64,000 nt of DNA from Bradyrhizobium valentinum (GTDB lineage: Bacteria > Pseudomonadota > Alphaproteobacteria > Rhizobiales > Xanthobacteraceae), in contig NZ_LLXX01000120.1 of the NCBI RefSeq assembly GCF_001440405.1, positions 1 through 64,000 on the forward strand. The letters are read 5' to 3'. How positions within the stretch are numbered: position 1 is the first letter of the stretch; every line of letters begins with the position of its first letter. The position numbers and the translations under genes were made by a program. The notes beneath the pieces were generated by a model. That model did no database searches. It was given only the letters and a program-made list of their open reading frames with translations, and was not told the origin of the DNA. This document shows positions 49,691 to 61,299 of this stretch, piece after piece.

Positions 49691-52393
49691 ATGGCTGACA
49701 GAAACTGGCAGGCAGGACGGAAGAATTCGATTCCGGCGCAGGCCCTCGTCTGTCTGCTCGCCAGTGCTGCGCCGTGCGGATTTGCGTGGGGAGCCGCGCC
49801 TTCCGGCTTTGCACCGGCGAGCCATATCGGCGAATTCGATTCCAATCTGGTCTGGGAATTCCTGATCTGGGGGATCGTCGTCGCCTCCTTCCTGGCTGCG
49901 ATCAGCATCTGGATAATGGCGGCGTTGCGCGGGGCCAAGAGCGCCCAATTGCAGCGCAGCGCATTCATCAGCTCGGCGCTCAACACGCTCAACCAGGGCG
50001 TGATGATGACCAACGCGCAGAACCGCGTGGTCTTCTGCAACGACCGCTTTCTCGAAATGTACGGGCTCAGCCGTGCCGAGATTTCGAGCACGATGACCGG
50101 CCGCGAACTGCTCGAACTGCGGCGCGCACGGGGACTGCTCAATCTCACCGTCGAAGAGTTCAGCAAGCTTGCCCGCCGCCCGGAAGGCGTCGTCACCGAA
50201 CTGCCGGGCGGACGATCGGTGCTTTCAAAGATCTTTCGCTTGCCCAATGGCGGGACGATCGGAACACACGAGGATTGCACCGAGCAGCGCAGACTGTCGC
50301 GCAAGCTGGCATCGACCACCAAATTTCTGGAATCGGTGCTCGACAACGTTCCGGTCTGCGTCGCCGCCAAGAACATCGAGGACGGCCGATATATTTTCGC
50401 CAACCGGGCGTTCGAGCGCTTCTCCCGCTTCTCTCGTGATCATATCATCGGCAAGCGTGCAGACGAGATCTTTCGGCTGGAAACCGCCAAAAGCATCGAG
50501 GCGGCGGATCACGCGGCGCTGACGGCGCTCGAAGGCTACCATCGCAACGAATACACCGTCGAACGGGGCGATGACCGGCGCGTTCTCTCCGCCAACCGCG
50601 TGGTCGCCCGCAACGAAAACGACGAGCCGGAATTCCTGATCACTCTGTTCGACGATGTCACCGATCGGCGGTCGCTGTCGCGCGAACTTGAAAACACCAA
50701 GAAGTTCCTCGAACTGGTTGTCGACAACATCCCGGTGTCGCTGATCGTGGAGCGGGTCAGCGACGGACGCTACCTGCTCGCCAACCGCAGCGCCGAGACC
50801 ATTCTCAATCGCCGCCGCGAGGATGCCACCGGCCTGACCGCCGCCGACATCTTCAATCCGCGCGAAGCCAAATTGATCATCGCGCGCGACGAGGCCGCGA
50901 TCAAGAAACGCGGCCTGCTCACCGAAGAGCACCCGATTTCCACCAAGGACGGGCTGCGGCTGTTCCTGACCCGCCGCATGACGGTGCTCGACGAGGCCGG
51001 CGAGCCGCAATATCTGATCAAGACCCACGAGGACGTCACCGATCGCCGCCAGACCGAATCGCGGATGGCGCACATGGCCTATCATGACGGCCTGACCGAT
51101 CTGCCGAACCGCGCCGCCTTCCTGCAGGCGCTGGCCCAGATGATCGAAGCCTGCGCCGGCACGGACGAGGAATTCGCGGTGCTCTGCGTCGACCTCGACG
51201 GGTTGAAGGAAATCAACGACGTGTTCGGCCACGCGATGGGCGACAAGCTCCTGATCGAGGTTGGCGGCCGCATCCAGTCCTGCGCCCGTGGCGGCGCGGT
51301 GGCCCGGCTCTCCGGTGACGAGTTCGGCCTGATCATCGACGGCAAGCAGCCGGATGCGGGCAAGGCGCTCGCCGAAAAACTCGCGCAAACGCTGTCGGAC
51401 GAGTTCGTGATCGACGGCAAGTCGGTGCGGACCGGGGTGACGACCGGCATCTCGGTATTTCCGCATAACGGTTCGGATGCCGCTTCGCTGCTTGCCAATT
51501 CCGGCGCGGCATTGTTCCGCGCCAAGCAGAAATCGCGCGGCTCGATCAGCATCTTCGAACCCGAGATGGATCAGCAGATCCGCGACCGCCGCGTGTTGCA
51601 TCAGGACCTTTCGATGGCGATCAGGAACGGCGAATTGTCGTTGCACTACCAGCCACAGGCCGCGGCGGGGCCTACCGTCGGCGCCAGCAGGGTCATCGGC
51701 TTCGAGGCGCTGGCGCGCTGGATACATCCGGTGCGCGGCTTCGTGTCGCCCGGCGAATTCATTCCGCTGGCGGAAGAAAGCGGCCTGATCGTCGAAATGG
51801 GCGTCTGGATCCTGCGCGAAGCCTGCCGGGAGGCCGCCTCCTGGCCGGTGCCGATGCAGATCGCCGTCAACCTGTCACCGGCGCAATTCATGCATGGCGA
51901 TTTGGTCAGCCTGGTGCACTCGATCCTGCTCGAGACAGGCCTCGCGCCCGACCGGCTCGAACTCGAAATCACCGAAGGCGTGCTGATCGAGGATTTTGAC
52001 CGCGGTCTCGCCCTGCTCCGGCGGCTGAAGTCACTCGGCGTGCGGATCTCGATGGACGATTTCGGTTCCGGTTATTCCTCGCTGAGCTATCTGCAGGCGT
52101 TCCCGTTCGACAAGATCAAGATCGACCGCGCCTTCGTCATGAATCTCGGACGCAATCCGCAGTCGGCGGCGATCGTTCGCGCCGTCATCGATCTCGGCCA
52201 CGGCCTCGAAATGTCGATTGTTGCCGAAGGAGTGGAGACCCAGGAGCAGCTCGGATTCCTCTCGGACGAGGGCTGCGACGCAGTGCAGGGCTATTTCCTC
52301 GGCAAGCCCCAGCCGATCGGACACTACGCCTCGCTGGTCGGCCGCAGCGCCGCAAACGACGTCGAGTCCGCGCGCAAGCTCGCCAGCGCCTGA
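49691..52393 (+). CDS. Membrane PAS-GGDEF-EAL c-di-GMP protein
   Basis: The 900-aa protein has an N-terminal hydrophobic segment (about 17-35) and a membrane helix (about 53-76), three PAS domains (about 85-200, 205-325, 330-450), a GGDEF domain and a C-terminal EAL domain. The GGDEF motif is SGDEF (541-545) with no RxxD site, so cyclase activity is doubtful. The EAL site is intact (EAL at 672-674, then DDFGSGYSSL and AEGVETQEQ), so it should hydrolyse c-di-GMP. PAS domains suggest redox or ligand control. Confidence 0.93.
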   Translation: MADRNWQAGRKNSIPAQALVCLLASAAPCGFAWGAAPSGFAPASHIGEFDSNLVWEFLIWGIVVASFLAAISIWIMAALRGAKSAQLQRSAFISSALNTLNQGVMMTNAQNRVVFCNDRFLEMYGLSRAEISSTMTGRELLELRRARGLLNLTVEEFSKLARRPEGVVTELPGGRSVLSKIFRLPNGGTIGTHEDCTEQRRLSRKLASTTKFLESVLDNVPVCVAAKNIEDGRYIFANRAFERFSRFSRDHIIGKRADEIFRLETAKSIEAADHAALTALEGYHRNEYTVERGDDRRVLSANRVVARNENDEPEFLITLFDDVTDRRSLSRELENTKKFLELVVDNIPVSLIVERVSDGRYLLANRSAETILNRRREDATGLTAADIFNPREAKLIIARDEAAIKKRGLLTEEHPISTKDGLRLFLTRRMTVLDEAGEPQYLIKTHEDVTDRRQTESRMAHMAYHDGLTDLPNRAAFLQALAQMIEACAGTDEEFAVLCVDLDGLKEINDVFGHAMGDKLLIEVGGRIQSCARGGAVARLSGDEFGLIIDGKQPDAGKALAEKLAQTLSDEFVIDGKSVRTGVTTGISVFPHNGSDAASLLANSGAALFRAKQKSRGSISIFEPEMDQQIRDRRVLHQDLSMAIRNGELSLHYQPQAAAGPTVGASRVIGFEALARWIHPVRGFVSPGEFIPLAEESGLIVEMGVWILREACREAASWPVPMQIAVNLSPAQFMHGDLVSLVHSILLETGLAPDRLELEITEGVLIEDFDRGLALLRRLKSLGVRISMDDFGSGYSSLSYLQAFPFDKIKIDRAFVMNLGRNPQSAAIVRAVIDLGHGLEMSIVAEGVETQEQLGFLSDEGCDAVQGYFLGKPQPIGHYASLVGRSAANDVESARKLASA

Positions 52394-52469
52394 TTCCAGA
52401 AGCGACATCCACTTTTGGCCATCATGACCTAGTGTAGTGAAGTCAGCTTCTCTACAGTAGCCCTTGCGT

Positions 52470-53935
52470 ATGGCGGACTACGATCTCGCGATCATTGGCG
52501 GCGGGTTGAACGGCGTCAGCATCGCGCGCGACGCCGCCGGACGCGGCCTGCGCGTCATCCTGCTGGAGCAGGGCGATCTCGGGGCAGGCGCCTCTTCGGC
52601 CTCGCCGCGGTTGATCCATGGCGATCTCGCTGATCTGGAGCGCCGGCATTTCCTTCGCGTCCGTTCAGCGCTCGCCGAGCGCGACATCTGGCTCAGGATC
52701 GCGCCGCATCTCGTGCGTCCGATGCGCTTTGCCATCCCCGCCCATTCGGACGAACGTCCTATCTGGCAGTTGCGCTCATGGCTCCTGCTGTACGACCGGC
52801 TGGCCTCGCGCAGCGGTCTGCCGCCCTCGGCCACCGTCGACGTCACGCATCATCCGGTCGGCAACGCGCTGAAGCGGCCGTTCGGTACCGCCTTCGAGTA
52901 CTCCGACTGCGTCGTGGACGATTCCCGGCTGGTGATCCTCACCGCCGTCGATGCCGCGGCGCACGGCGCCGTGATCCGCACCGGCGCGCGCTGCACCCGG
53001 GCCGAACGTGGCGGGGAGTGGCGGCTGGTGACGATCGATCGCGGCTATCGCCAGGTGATCACGGCAAGGGCGGTCGCCAACGCCACCGGCGCCTGGACGC
53101 CGTCCGTCGCCGAGACGGTGTTGCGTACATCGCCGCCGAAGGTGGCCGCCGTGCAGATGAGCCAGATCGTTGTCCGCCGCCTGTTCGACAGCGACAACAT
53201 CTATGTGTTCCAGAACAGCGACGGACGATTGATTTTCGCAAGCCCCTATGAGCGCGATTTTACCCTGATCGGCACCGCCAGCCATGCCTTCAAGGGCGAT
53301 CCCGCCATCATTGCGATGGCGGCTAGCGACGTCGCCTATCTCTGCGATGCGGCGAACCGCTATTTCCGCGAGCGGATCGAGACGGTCGACGTGGTGCGTA
53401 CGCTTTCCGGCGCCAACATGGTGCCGAGCCCCGCGGGCAGGCGATATCAGCGCGACGGCGCGATGACGCTCGATCACGGGCGCGGCAAGGCCCCGCTGAT
53501 CACGGTTTTCGGCGGCGACGTCACGACCTCGCGGCTGCGCGCGGAGCGGGCGGTCTCTAAGCTGACGCCGTTCTATCCGATGTCGGCACGCTGGACCGCG
53601 ATGGCACCGCTGCCCGGCGGCGATTTTGCATGGAGCCGTTTCGACGACGAGGTCGACGAAGTGCGCGAACGCTGGCGGTTTCTCGGCGAGGAAGAAGCAA
53701 AGCGCCTGGTCGCCGCCTATGGGTCGAACGTCAAGGAGATCCTTGGCGACGCCAGGGAGCGCAGTGATCTCGGCCCGGCCTTTGGAGCGGAACTGACGGG
53801 CGCCGAGCTGCGCTACCTCATGCAAAAGGAATGGGCGCGTTTTCCGGACGACATATTGTGGCGGCGTTCGAAGCTCGGCTTAACCATGGGGCCGGCGGAC
53901 CGCGAGGCGCTGGCCGCCTTCATGGCGGCATCAAG

Positions 53936-53939
<4 letters not shown>
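52470..53939 (+). CDS. glpD: Glycerol-3-phosphate dehydrogenase (aerobic, FAD)
   Basis: GlpD oxidises sn-glycerol-3-phosphate to dihydroxyacetone phosphate and feeds the quinone pool at the inner membrane. The 489-aa protein has the FAD motif [21 protein letters not shown] at residues 5-25, the [16 protein letters not shown] segment, and the C-terminal DAO domain. The start at 52470 follows family N-termini; the TTG six bases upstream was rejected. Its stop overlaps the ATG of the adenylate cyclase gene. No glycerol uptake or kinase genes are adjacent. Confidence 0.93.
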
Positions 53940-55018
<1,079 letters not shown>

Positions 55019-55048
55019 GCGACCGGCGCAAGTCGTGAACCATCGCTA

Positions 55049-56368
55049 TCAGTTTCTCTGGTTTCGCTCTGCCTGCCGCGACCAGGCCTCGTCGCGAGCG
55101 GAAGGCCTGCGGTCGAGCCGGGCCGAGATGCATCGGGCCGCCTTGTCGCCCTGACCGGCGCGCAGGTATGCAACGATCAGCGTATCCTCCCACAATTCGC
55201 GCTGGGCGTGGCTGCCGCCAATGCGCGCAAGGTCAGCAAGGGCAGGTTCGAGCAAGCGGATCGCGCCCGCATTGTCGCCTTCGGCAAATGCCCAAATGCC
55301 GCGGCAGAGGTCGATGGCGGCGCGGCCCGGCATCAGCTTGCCGTCGGCGTCGCGTGCTTCGAGTTGCGCCAGTCGAATATTCAGCGCATCGCTGCCGGTC
55401 ATTGCGGTCGCCAGTGCGAAATGAACGTCGGCAAAATGCGCTCCCGCTTGCGGAAAGTACTTTTCGCCGTAGGCGGCGACATCCCGCCAATGCGGCTCCA
55501 GGCCGGTCTGGCCGGCCAGCGAAAGCCGCCACAACAGCGAGGCGCCGTCGGTGAAGATGTTTAGCGGCGGGTAGGGGCGGCCTGCCGGCTTGATATGCTG
55601 CTCGTAGATCGCAAGCGCGCCGTCGAGATCGCCGGCGTCGAGCGCGGTCAGCGCGACATGCCAGGCGAGGTGCCCATGCAGAAAACTCTGGCGGTCATGC
55701 GCGGGCATCCACTGCGACAGGAAGCTGCGGCCGGCGTCCATATCGCCCTGTTCGAACATCGCATGCGAGAGGCCGTGCGCGGCATTGGCGTTGGCCGATC
55801 GCAACTCCATTGCACGTTCGGATAGCGCCCGGCCCGTGGAGAGATTTCCCGCCTCGGTGTGCGACCAGCCGAGGTAGCTGACAAACCACCAGTCGTCGCC
55901 ATAATGGCGTGCGTGCCGTTCGCAGATCGCGAGCTTGGCCGCATCGTGATCGGGACGGCCCGAGAACGCGTAGAGACCGAACGCGCCGAGCAGGATCGAC
56001 AGCACCTGCGCGTCGCGCGGATATTCGTCGAGATGCGCCTCGGCGGCGGTCACCGCGACCTTCGGCTTGCTCTCGATCACGGCGGCCATGATCTCCACAT
56101 GGCTTTTTTCGCGCGGCGTTGCGCCGGCGGCAAGCTCGCGGGCCTGTGCTGCCATGGCGCGCGCCTTGCCGCCTTCCATGTTGAGCTGATGCAGCCGCGC
56201 GCGCCCGATATGCGCCAGCGCAAAGCTCGGATCTTCCGCAATCGCCCTGTCGAAGGCGTCCTCGGCACCATGCCAGGCCGACAGCATGCAGTCGACGCCG
56301 TCGCGGTAATGCGCCGCGGCGCGGCCCGAGGTGGTTGTCAGCGGCAGGTCATATCTGTCCCGGTTCAT
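55049..56368 (-). CDS. TPR repeat protein (TTC38-like)
   Basis: The 439-aa soluble protein is built of helical repeats across its whole length, with order and features like the eukaryotic-type TTC38 family (HYGDDWWFVSYLGWSHTEAGN, GLSHAMFEQGDMDAGRSFL, HLAWHVALTALDAGDLDGAL). Its biochemical function is unknown. AAGGAC before ATG 56368 was preferred to the longer in-frame start at 56434. It is divergent from potA. Confidence 0.82.
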   Translation of the reverse strand: MNRDRYDLPLTTTSGRAAAHYRDGVDCMLSAWHGAEDAFDRAIAEDPSFALAHIGRARLHQLNMEGGKARAMAAQARELAAGATPREKSHVEIMAAVIESKPKVAVTAAEAHLDEYPRDAQVLSILLGAFGLYAFSGRPDHDAAKLAICERHARHYGDDWWFVSYLGWSHTEAGNLSTGRALSERAMELRSANANAAHGLSHAMFEQGDMDAGRSFLSQWMPAHDRQSFLHGHLAWHVALTALDAGDLDGALAIYEQHIKPAGRPYPPLNIFTDGASLLWRLSLAGQTGLEPHWRDVAAYGEKYFPQAGAHFADVHFALATAMTGSDALNIRLAQLEARDADGKLMPGRAAIDLCRGIWAFAEGDNAGAIRLLEPALADLARIGGSHAQRELWEDTLIVAYLRAGQGDKAARCISARLDRRPSARDEAWSRQAERNQRN

Positions 56369-56515
56369 TTTCTTGTCCTTGGGTGCTGTGGGATCGCGCA
56401 AGCCTAGCAGAGACGAGATGCGGGGCATCCACAATATTGTGGCTGCCTGTCTTCAGGCGGTTGAGCGGATGCCGATCCGCCGCTAGCGTGCGCTCGCGAC
56501 AGGTTGGCAGGTGAC

Positions 56516-57694
56516 ATGACCTTAGAATCGCCTGATATCGGCAGGCCGAATATCGATGTATCAGCGGGCCCTCCCGACGCGGCGGCCGCGGACATGCCGC
56601 TGCTCCGGGTCGAAGGGGTTTCCAAGAAATTCGGCAGTTTCCCCGCGGTGGACCACCTTTCGCTCGACATCAGGGCAGGCGAGTTCTTTGCGCTGCTCGG
56701 CCCGAGCGGCTGCGGCAAGACCACGCTGCTGAGAATGCTTGCCGGCTTCGAGACGCCCGACGAGGGCCGCATCCTGCTTGGCGGCCGCGACATCGCGCCG
56801 GTGCTGCCGCACGAACGGCCCGTCAACATGATGTTTCAGAACTACGCGCTGTTCCCGCATCTTTCGGTGCGGGACAATATCGCGTTCGGGCTGAAGCGCG
56901 CGGGGATGGCGCGCGCCGCCATCGACACCCGCGTCGCCGAGATGGTGGCGCTGGTCAAGCTGGAGGGCATGGAGAAGCGCAGGCCGGACCAGCTTTCCGG
57001 CGGCCAGCGGCAGCGCGTGGCGCTGGCGCGCTCGCTGGCGCGGCGGCCCAAGGTTCTGTTGCTCGACGAGCCGCTGGCCGCGCTCGACAAGAAGCTGCGT
57101 GAGAGCACGCAACAGGAATTGATGGAGCTGCAGCGCCGCCTCGGCATGACCTTCATCGTCGTCACCCACGACCAGGAAGAGGCGATGACGATGGCCAACA
57201 GAATCGGCGTTATGAACGCCGGCCGGCTCGAACAGGTCGCGCCCCCGCGCGATCTCTACGAGGCGCCGGCCTCGCGCTGGGTCGCCCAGTTCGTCGGTGA
57301 CGTCAACCTGTTCGACGGCGAAGTCACGTCGCACGAACATCATCGCCTGACCATTGCGACCCGGGACGGCGGAGCCATCGTGGTCGCGGTGCCGCGTCAG
57401 CCCGTCGCCAAGTCCCCGGTCTCGGTCGCGATCCGCCCCGAGAAGGTAAAGCTGTCGCGCCCCGGCGTGGCATCGGATGCGTCCAATTCGCAGCCGATCA
57501 ACCGGCTCGAAGGGGTCGTCACCGACGTCAGTTATCTCGGCGGCTCGACCGTCTACAAGGTCAAGCTCGATTCCGGCGCGATCCTGCGCTCGTCGGTGGC
57601 CAATACCGCGCGGCTGGACACCGATACTTATGATGTGAGCCAGCGCGTGGTGGCGTGGTTTACATCAGATGATTGCGTGGTGCTGGAACAATGA
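56516..57694 (+). CDS. potA: Polyamine-type ABC transporter ATPase PotA
   Basis: The 392-aa ATPase has Walker A GPSGCGKTT (about residues 62-70), signature LSGGQRQRVALARS (about 160-173), Walker B VLLLDEP and a C-terminal TOBE domain (about 300-390), as in PotA/PotG. It powers uptake with PotB and PotC. Its stop overlaps the potB start (ATGA). The start ATG 56516 was chosen because the longer frame begins with TTG. Confidence 0.92.
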   Translation: MTLESPDIGRPNIDVSAGPPDAAAADMPLLRVEGVSKKFGSFPAVDHLSLDIRAGEFFALLGPSGCGKTTLLRMLAGFETPDEGRILLGGRDIAPVLPHERPVNMMFQNYALFPHLSVRDNIAFGLKRAGMARAAIDTRVAEMVALVKLEGMEKRRPDQLSGGQRQRVALARSLARRPKVLLLDEPLAALDKKLRESTQQELMELQRRLGMTFIVVTHDQEEAMTMANRIGVMNAGRLEQVAPPRDLYEAPASRWVAQFVGDVNLFDGEVTSHEHHRLTIATRDGGAIVVAVPRQPVAKSPVSVAIRPEKVKLSRPGVASDASNSQPINRLEGVVTDVSYLGGSTVYKVKLDSGAILRSSVANTARLDTDTYDVSQRVVAWFTSDDCVVLEQ

Positions 57695-58605
57695 GCACGC
57701 GCCGCATCTTCGCCCAGCCGGCACGCTATGCCGCCATCGCACCATATTTGTGGATGGTGCTGTTCTTTCTGGTGCCGTTCGGATTCGTGCTGAAGATCAG
57801 CCTGTCGCAGACCGCGATCGCGCAGCCGCCCTATGTGCCCGTGTTCGATTTCACCGAAGGATGGGCGGCGATCAAGGCGGCCTTCGCGCAGCTCTCGCTG
57901 GATAATTTCAAGCTGCTGGTCTCGGACAATCTCTACCTCAGCTCCTACTTGCGCAGCCTCATCGTCGCGGTGACCTCGACATTGATCCTGCTGTTGATCG
58001 GCTACCCCATTGCCTATGGCATGGCGCGGCTGCCTCAACGCTGGCAGGCGATTGCGATGATGCTGGTGATCGTGCCCTTCTGGACCTCGTTCCTGATCCG
58101 CATCTATGCCTGGATCAACATTTTGCAGCATGACGGCCTGCTCAACACGGTGTTGCTCGCGCTGCATCTGGTCTCGTCGCCGGTGGTGTGGCTCTCGACC
58201 GACACCGCGATGTATATCGGCATCGTCTATTCCTATCTGCCGTTCATGATCCTGCCGCTCTACGCGACGCTCTCCAAGATGGATCCCGCGCTCCTGGAAG
58301 CCGCAAGCGATCTCGGCGCGTCGCCGCAGCAGGCGTTCTGGCTGGTGACGTTCCCGCTGTCCCTGCCGGGCGTCGGCGCCGGCGCGCTTTTGTGCTTCAT
58401 CCCGATCGTCGGCGAGTTCGTGATCCCCGATCTGTTGGCCGGCTCCAGCTCGATGATGATCGGCCAGACGCTGTGGCTGGAATTCTTCACCAACAAGGAC
58501 TGGCCGGTCGCTTCCGCTGCCGCCATCGCATTGCTGGCGCTGCTGGTGCCGCCGCTACTGCTCTACGACCGGCTGCAGCGCCGCACGCTGGAGGGCGGAC
58601 GCTGA
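57691..58605 (+). CDS. potB: Polyamine-type ABC transporter permease PotB
   Basis: The 304-aa inner-membrane protein has six helices and the EAA loop LLEAASDLGASPQQAFWLVTFP (near residue 205). It belongs to the PotB/PotH permeases. Both ends overlap neighbouring genes: ATG with the potA stop and TGA with the potC ATG (TGATG). Confidence 0.92.
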   Translation: MSTRRIFAQPARYAAIAPYLWMVLFFLVPFGFVLKISLSQTAIAQPPYVPVFDFTEGWAAIKAAFAQLSLDNFKLLVSDNLYLSSYLRSLIVAVTSTLILLLIGYPIAYGMARLPQRWQAIAMMLVIVPFWTSFLIRIYAWINILQHDGLLNTVLLALHLVSSPVVWLSTDTAMYIGIVYSYLPFMILPLYATLSKMDPALLEAASDLGASPQQAFWLVTFPLSLPGVGAGALLCFIPIVGEFVIPDLLAGSSSMMIGQTLWLEFFTNKDWPVASAAAIALLALLVPPLLLYDRLQRRTLEGGR

Positions 58606-59420
58606 TGGCCGGCAGGGTCAACAGGCTGTCGCCATTCAACGTCACCGCGCTCGCGCTCGGGATGGCGTTTCTGTACCTGCCGATCGTGATCCTCGTCATC
58701 TATTCCTTCAACGCCTCGCGGCTGGTGACGGTGTGGGGCGGCTGGTCGCTGCGTTGGTATCAAGAGTTCTTCAACGATCGCGCCATGCTGGACGCGGCCT
58801 GGATGAGCCTTCGTGTCGCCGCGGTGTCGGCCACGATCGCCACGCTGCTGGGCACGCTGGCGGCCGTCGGGCTGGTCCGCGGCGAGCGCTTCAAGGGCCG
58901 GTCGCTGTTTTCCGGCATGCTCTACGCGCCGCTGGTGATGCCGGAGGTGATCTCGGGGCTTTCTCTGCTGCTATTGTTCGTCGCGCTCAACGCCGAACGC
59001 GGCTTCTGGACGGTGACGATCGCCCACACCACGCTGACCATGTGCTTCGTTACGGTGGTAGTGCAGTCGCGCCTCGCCTCGCTCGACCGCAGCCTGGAAG
59101 AGGCGGCGATGGATCTCGGCTGCGATCCGGTGCAGGCGTTTCTCTCGGTGACCTTGCCGCTGATCATCCCGGCGATCGCCGCCGGCTGGATGCTGGCCTT
59201 CACGCTCTCGCTCGACGATGTCGTGATCGCAAGTTTCACGACCGGTCCCGGCTCGGCGACGCTGCCGATCCGGATCTATTCCGAAGTGCGGCTGGGCGTG
59301 AAGCCCGAGATCAACGCGATCTGCACCATGGTGATCGCGCTGATCGCGGTGGTGATCGTGATCGCTTCGCTCGCCTCGAAGCTGTCGAACTCGGAGGCTA
59401 AGAGCGCGGCGCCGTTATAG
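58605..59420 (+). CDS. potC: Polyamine-type ABC transporter permease PotC
   Basis: The 271-aa permease has six helices and the EAA loop LEEAAMDLGCDPVQAFLSVTLP (near residue 165), as in PotC/PotI. It is the last gene of potABC. No periplasmic PotD/PotF binding protein is encoded in this cluster, so one must be supplied from elsewhere or the cluster is incomplete. Substrate assignment (putrescine or spermidine) is by family only. Confidence 0.92.
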   Translation: MAGRVNRLSPFNVTALALGMAFLYLPIVILVIYSFNASRLVTVWGGWSLRWYQEFFNDRAMLDAAWMSLRVAAVSATIATLLGTLAAVGLVRGERFKGRSLFSGMLYAPLVMPEVISGLSLLLLFVALNAERGFWTVTIAHTTLTMCFVTVVVQSRLASLDRSLEEAAMDLGCDPVQAFLSVTLPLIIPAIAAGWMLAFTLSLDDVVIASFTTGPGSATLPIRIYSEVRLGVKPEINAICTMVIALIAVVIVIASLASKLSNSEAKSAAPL

Positions 59421-59425
59421 TAGCC

Positions 59426-59532
59426 CCGTCATTCCGGGGCGATGTGAAACATCGAACTATGGGGCGCCCTTGCGCCCCTGAGAATCTCGAGATTCCGGGG
59501 TCTGGTGCTAGCGCACCATCCCGGAATGACGG
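59426..59532. repeat. Interspersed repeat, CCGTCATTCCGGG family, copy 3
   Basis: Same 13-bp ends as at 20511 and 23091 (59426-59438, 59520-59532); inside are GGGGCGCCCTTGCGCCCC and CTCGAGATTCC. It lies between the convergent potC and sugar permease genes and may act as terminator for both. Confidence 0.8.
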
Positions 59533-59537
59533 CACAA

Positions 59538-60389
59538 TCACGACTTCACCGCGCCGGCTGTCAGCCCGCCCACCATATAGCGCTTGAACGCGTAATAGAT
59601 CGCGGCCGGCGGCAGCGCGTAGATGAAGCCGGTGGTCATCAAGAGTTCCCACGGCGAATCGTCCGCGGCCAGGAAGTTGCCGAGCGCCACGGGGAGCGTG
59701 ATCTCGGTGTCCTTCGAGAGCAGCAGGAAGGCATAGAGATATTCGTTCCAGGCGAGCAGGATTGCGTAGGTGCCGATCGCGACCAGCGAGGGCATCATCA
59801 GCGGCACATAGACCAGGCGGAACAACTGCAGCGTAGTGGCGCCGTCCATGGTGGCGGCCTCGTCGAGCTCGACCGGCAGCTTGTCGGAGGCCTGCTTCAA
59901 GACCCAGATCGCGTAAGGCGAGGCGATCGTTACCATCGCGAGAATCAGCGACCAGTGATTGTTCAAGAGGCCATAGTTGCCCATGGTCCGGTACATCGGC
60001 ACGGCGAGGAAGGCCGCCGGGATGAAGTAGGTGAACAGCGCCAGATTCATCACCCAGCGGCCGCCGGGCACGCGCAGCCGCGAGATCGAGAACGCCGCGG
60101 CGGTCGCGATCATCAATGTCAGTGCGCCCGCCGAAAGCGCGATCACCACCGAATTGAAGAACTGGATCCAGAAATCGCGCAGGAAGTAATGCTCCTGGTA
60201 GAACACGATCTTGAAATTGTTCAGCGTCGGATGCGTGGGCCAGAGTTTTCCCGAGAACGCGTCCTCCTTCGGCGAGATCGCGAACAGGAACATGTGGTAG
60301 ATCGGCACCAGCGTCCAGATGAGCACGGGGATGCCGATCAGCAGCAGCTTTGCTTCGGTGCCGATTTCGCGGAGTGTTGGCAGCTTCAT
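59538..60389 (-). CDS. Sugar-type ABC transporter permease (MalG-like)
   Basis: The 283-aa permease has six helices and the EAA loop ELDEAATMDGATTLQLFRLVYVP (near residue 178) of the carbohydrate CUT1 family, MalG type. Its ATG overlaps the TGA of the MalF-like gene (ATGA). It is the last gene of the operon SBP-permease-permease. No ATPase gene follows; the gene ends close to potC. Confidence 0.9.
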   Translation of the reverse strand: MKLPTLREIGTEAKLLLIGIPVLIWTLVPIYHMFLFAISPKEDAFSGKLWPTHPTLNNFKIVFYQEHYFLRDFWIQFFNSVVIALSAGALTLMIATAAAFSISRLRVPGGRWVMNLALFTYFIPAAFLAVPMYRTMGNYGLLNNHWSLILAMVTIASPYAIWVLKQASDKLPVELDEAATMDGATTLQLFRLVYVPLMMPSLVAIGTYAILLAWNEYLYAFLLLSKDTEITLPVALGNFLAADDSPWELLMTTGFIYALPPAAIYYAFKRYMVGGLTAGAVKS

Positions 60390-61258
60390 CGCGACAACCG
60401 TTTCATCATGAAATAGACCAGCGGCAGCACGAACGGCAGCGCGCAGACGATGGAGGCCATCGCGAGCGAGAGCTGGTCGAGCCGGAGATAGCGGATGCCG
60501 AGCGTTGCCAGTACGTGGGTGAGGTCGGCGGGGCCGCCGCCGGTGAGCAGATAGACGCTGTTGAAATCGCCGAGCGTCCAGATCATCGAGAGCAGGGTGC
60601 AGGTGACGTAGAGCGTCTGCATCGACGGCCAGGTGATGAAGCGGAATTTCTGCCACCAGGTGGCGCCGTCGACTTCGGCCGCTTCATAGAGGTCGTGCGA
60701 GATCGCAAGGCGCCCGGTCATCAGGATCAGCGTCCAGAACGGCAGCGATTTCCAGATGTGCACGCCGATAGCCATCGCGAGCGCCACCGTCGGATCGTTC
60801 AGCCAGTTCGGGCCGTCCTCGGCGGTGAACTTGAAGATCAACTGGTTGACCACGCCCCATTCCGGATTGAACATGAAGCGCACGGAGAGGATGGTCGGGA
60901 TCGACGGCACCGCCCAGGGCAGGATGAACAGCACCGACAGCCATTTGATCCAGGTACGCTGCTGCGCGAAGAAGCCGGACAAAAACAGCGCGATCGCCAT
61001 CTTGAGATTGATGCCGACGAGCAGGAAGATCAGCGTGTTGACGGCGGCGCGCGCGAAGATCGGATCGTGATAGAGCGCGACATAGCTCGCCGGATGCCGC
61101 GCCAGCCACAGCCCGTAGCCGACGGGATAGACCACGAAGGCCAGGAACACGAGGATGTAGGGCGCGAGCAGCACGATGCCCCAGACTTGCGGTGTAGTCA
61201 GCCGGGCTGAGAGCGGCGGGCTTGCTATTGCCGGATCGCCCGAAAGCGTGATTGCCAT
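60386..61258 (-). CDS. Sugar-type ABC transporter permease (MalF-like)
   Basis: The 290-aa permease has six helices and the EAA loop LYEAAEVDGATWWQKFRFITWP (near residue 190), MalF/UgpA type. It lies 186 bp after the binding-protein gene, with an interspersed repeat between, and overlaps the MalG-like gene. Substrate unknown; the family takes up sugars, polyols or glycerol phosphate. Confidence 0.9.
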   Translation of the reverse strand: MAITLSGDPAIASPPLSARLTTPQVWGIVLLAPYILVFLAFVVYPVGYGLWLARHPASYVALYHDPIFARAAVNTLIFLLVGINLKMAIALFLSGFFAQQRTWIKWLSVLFILPWAVPSIPTILSVRFMFNPEWGVVNQLIFKFTAEDGPNWLNDPTVALAMAIGVHIWKSLPFWTLILMTGRLAISHDLYEAAEVDGATWWQKFRFITWPSMQTLYVTCTLLSMIWTLGDFNSVYLLTGGGPADLTHVLATLGIRYLRLDQLSLAMASIVCALPFVLPLVYFMMKRLSR

Positions 61259-61299
61259 ACGTTTACTCTTGCAGTCTTAGAACGAGATGCGGCTACGCG

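Noticed and set aside
50225-51727. 500-codon minus-strand frame within the PAS-GGDEF-EAL gene
   Set aside because: Antisense of a gene with clear domains; no start signals.
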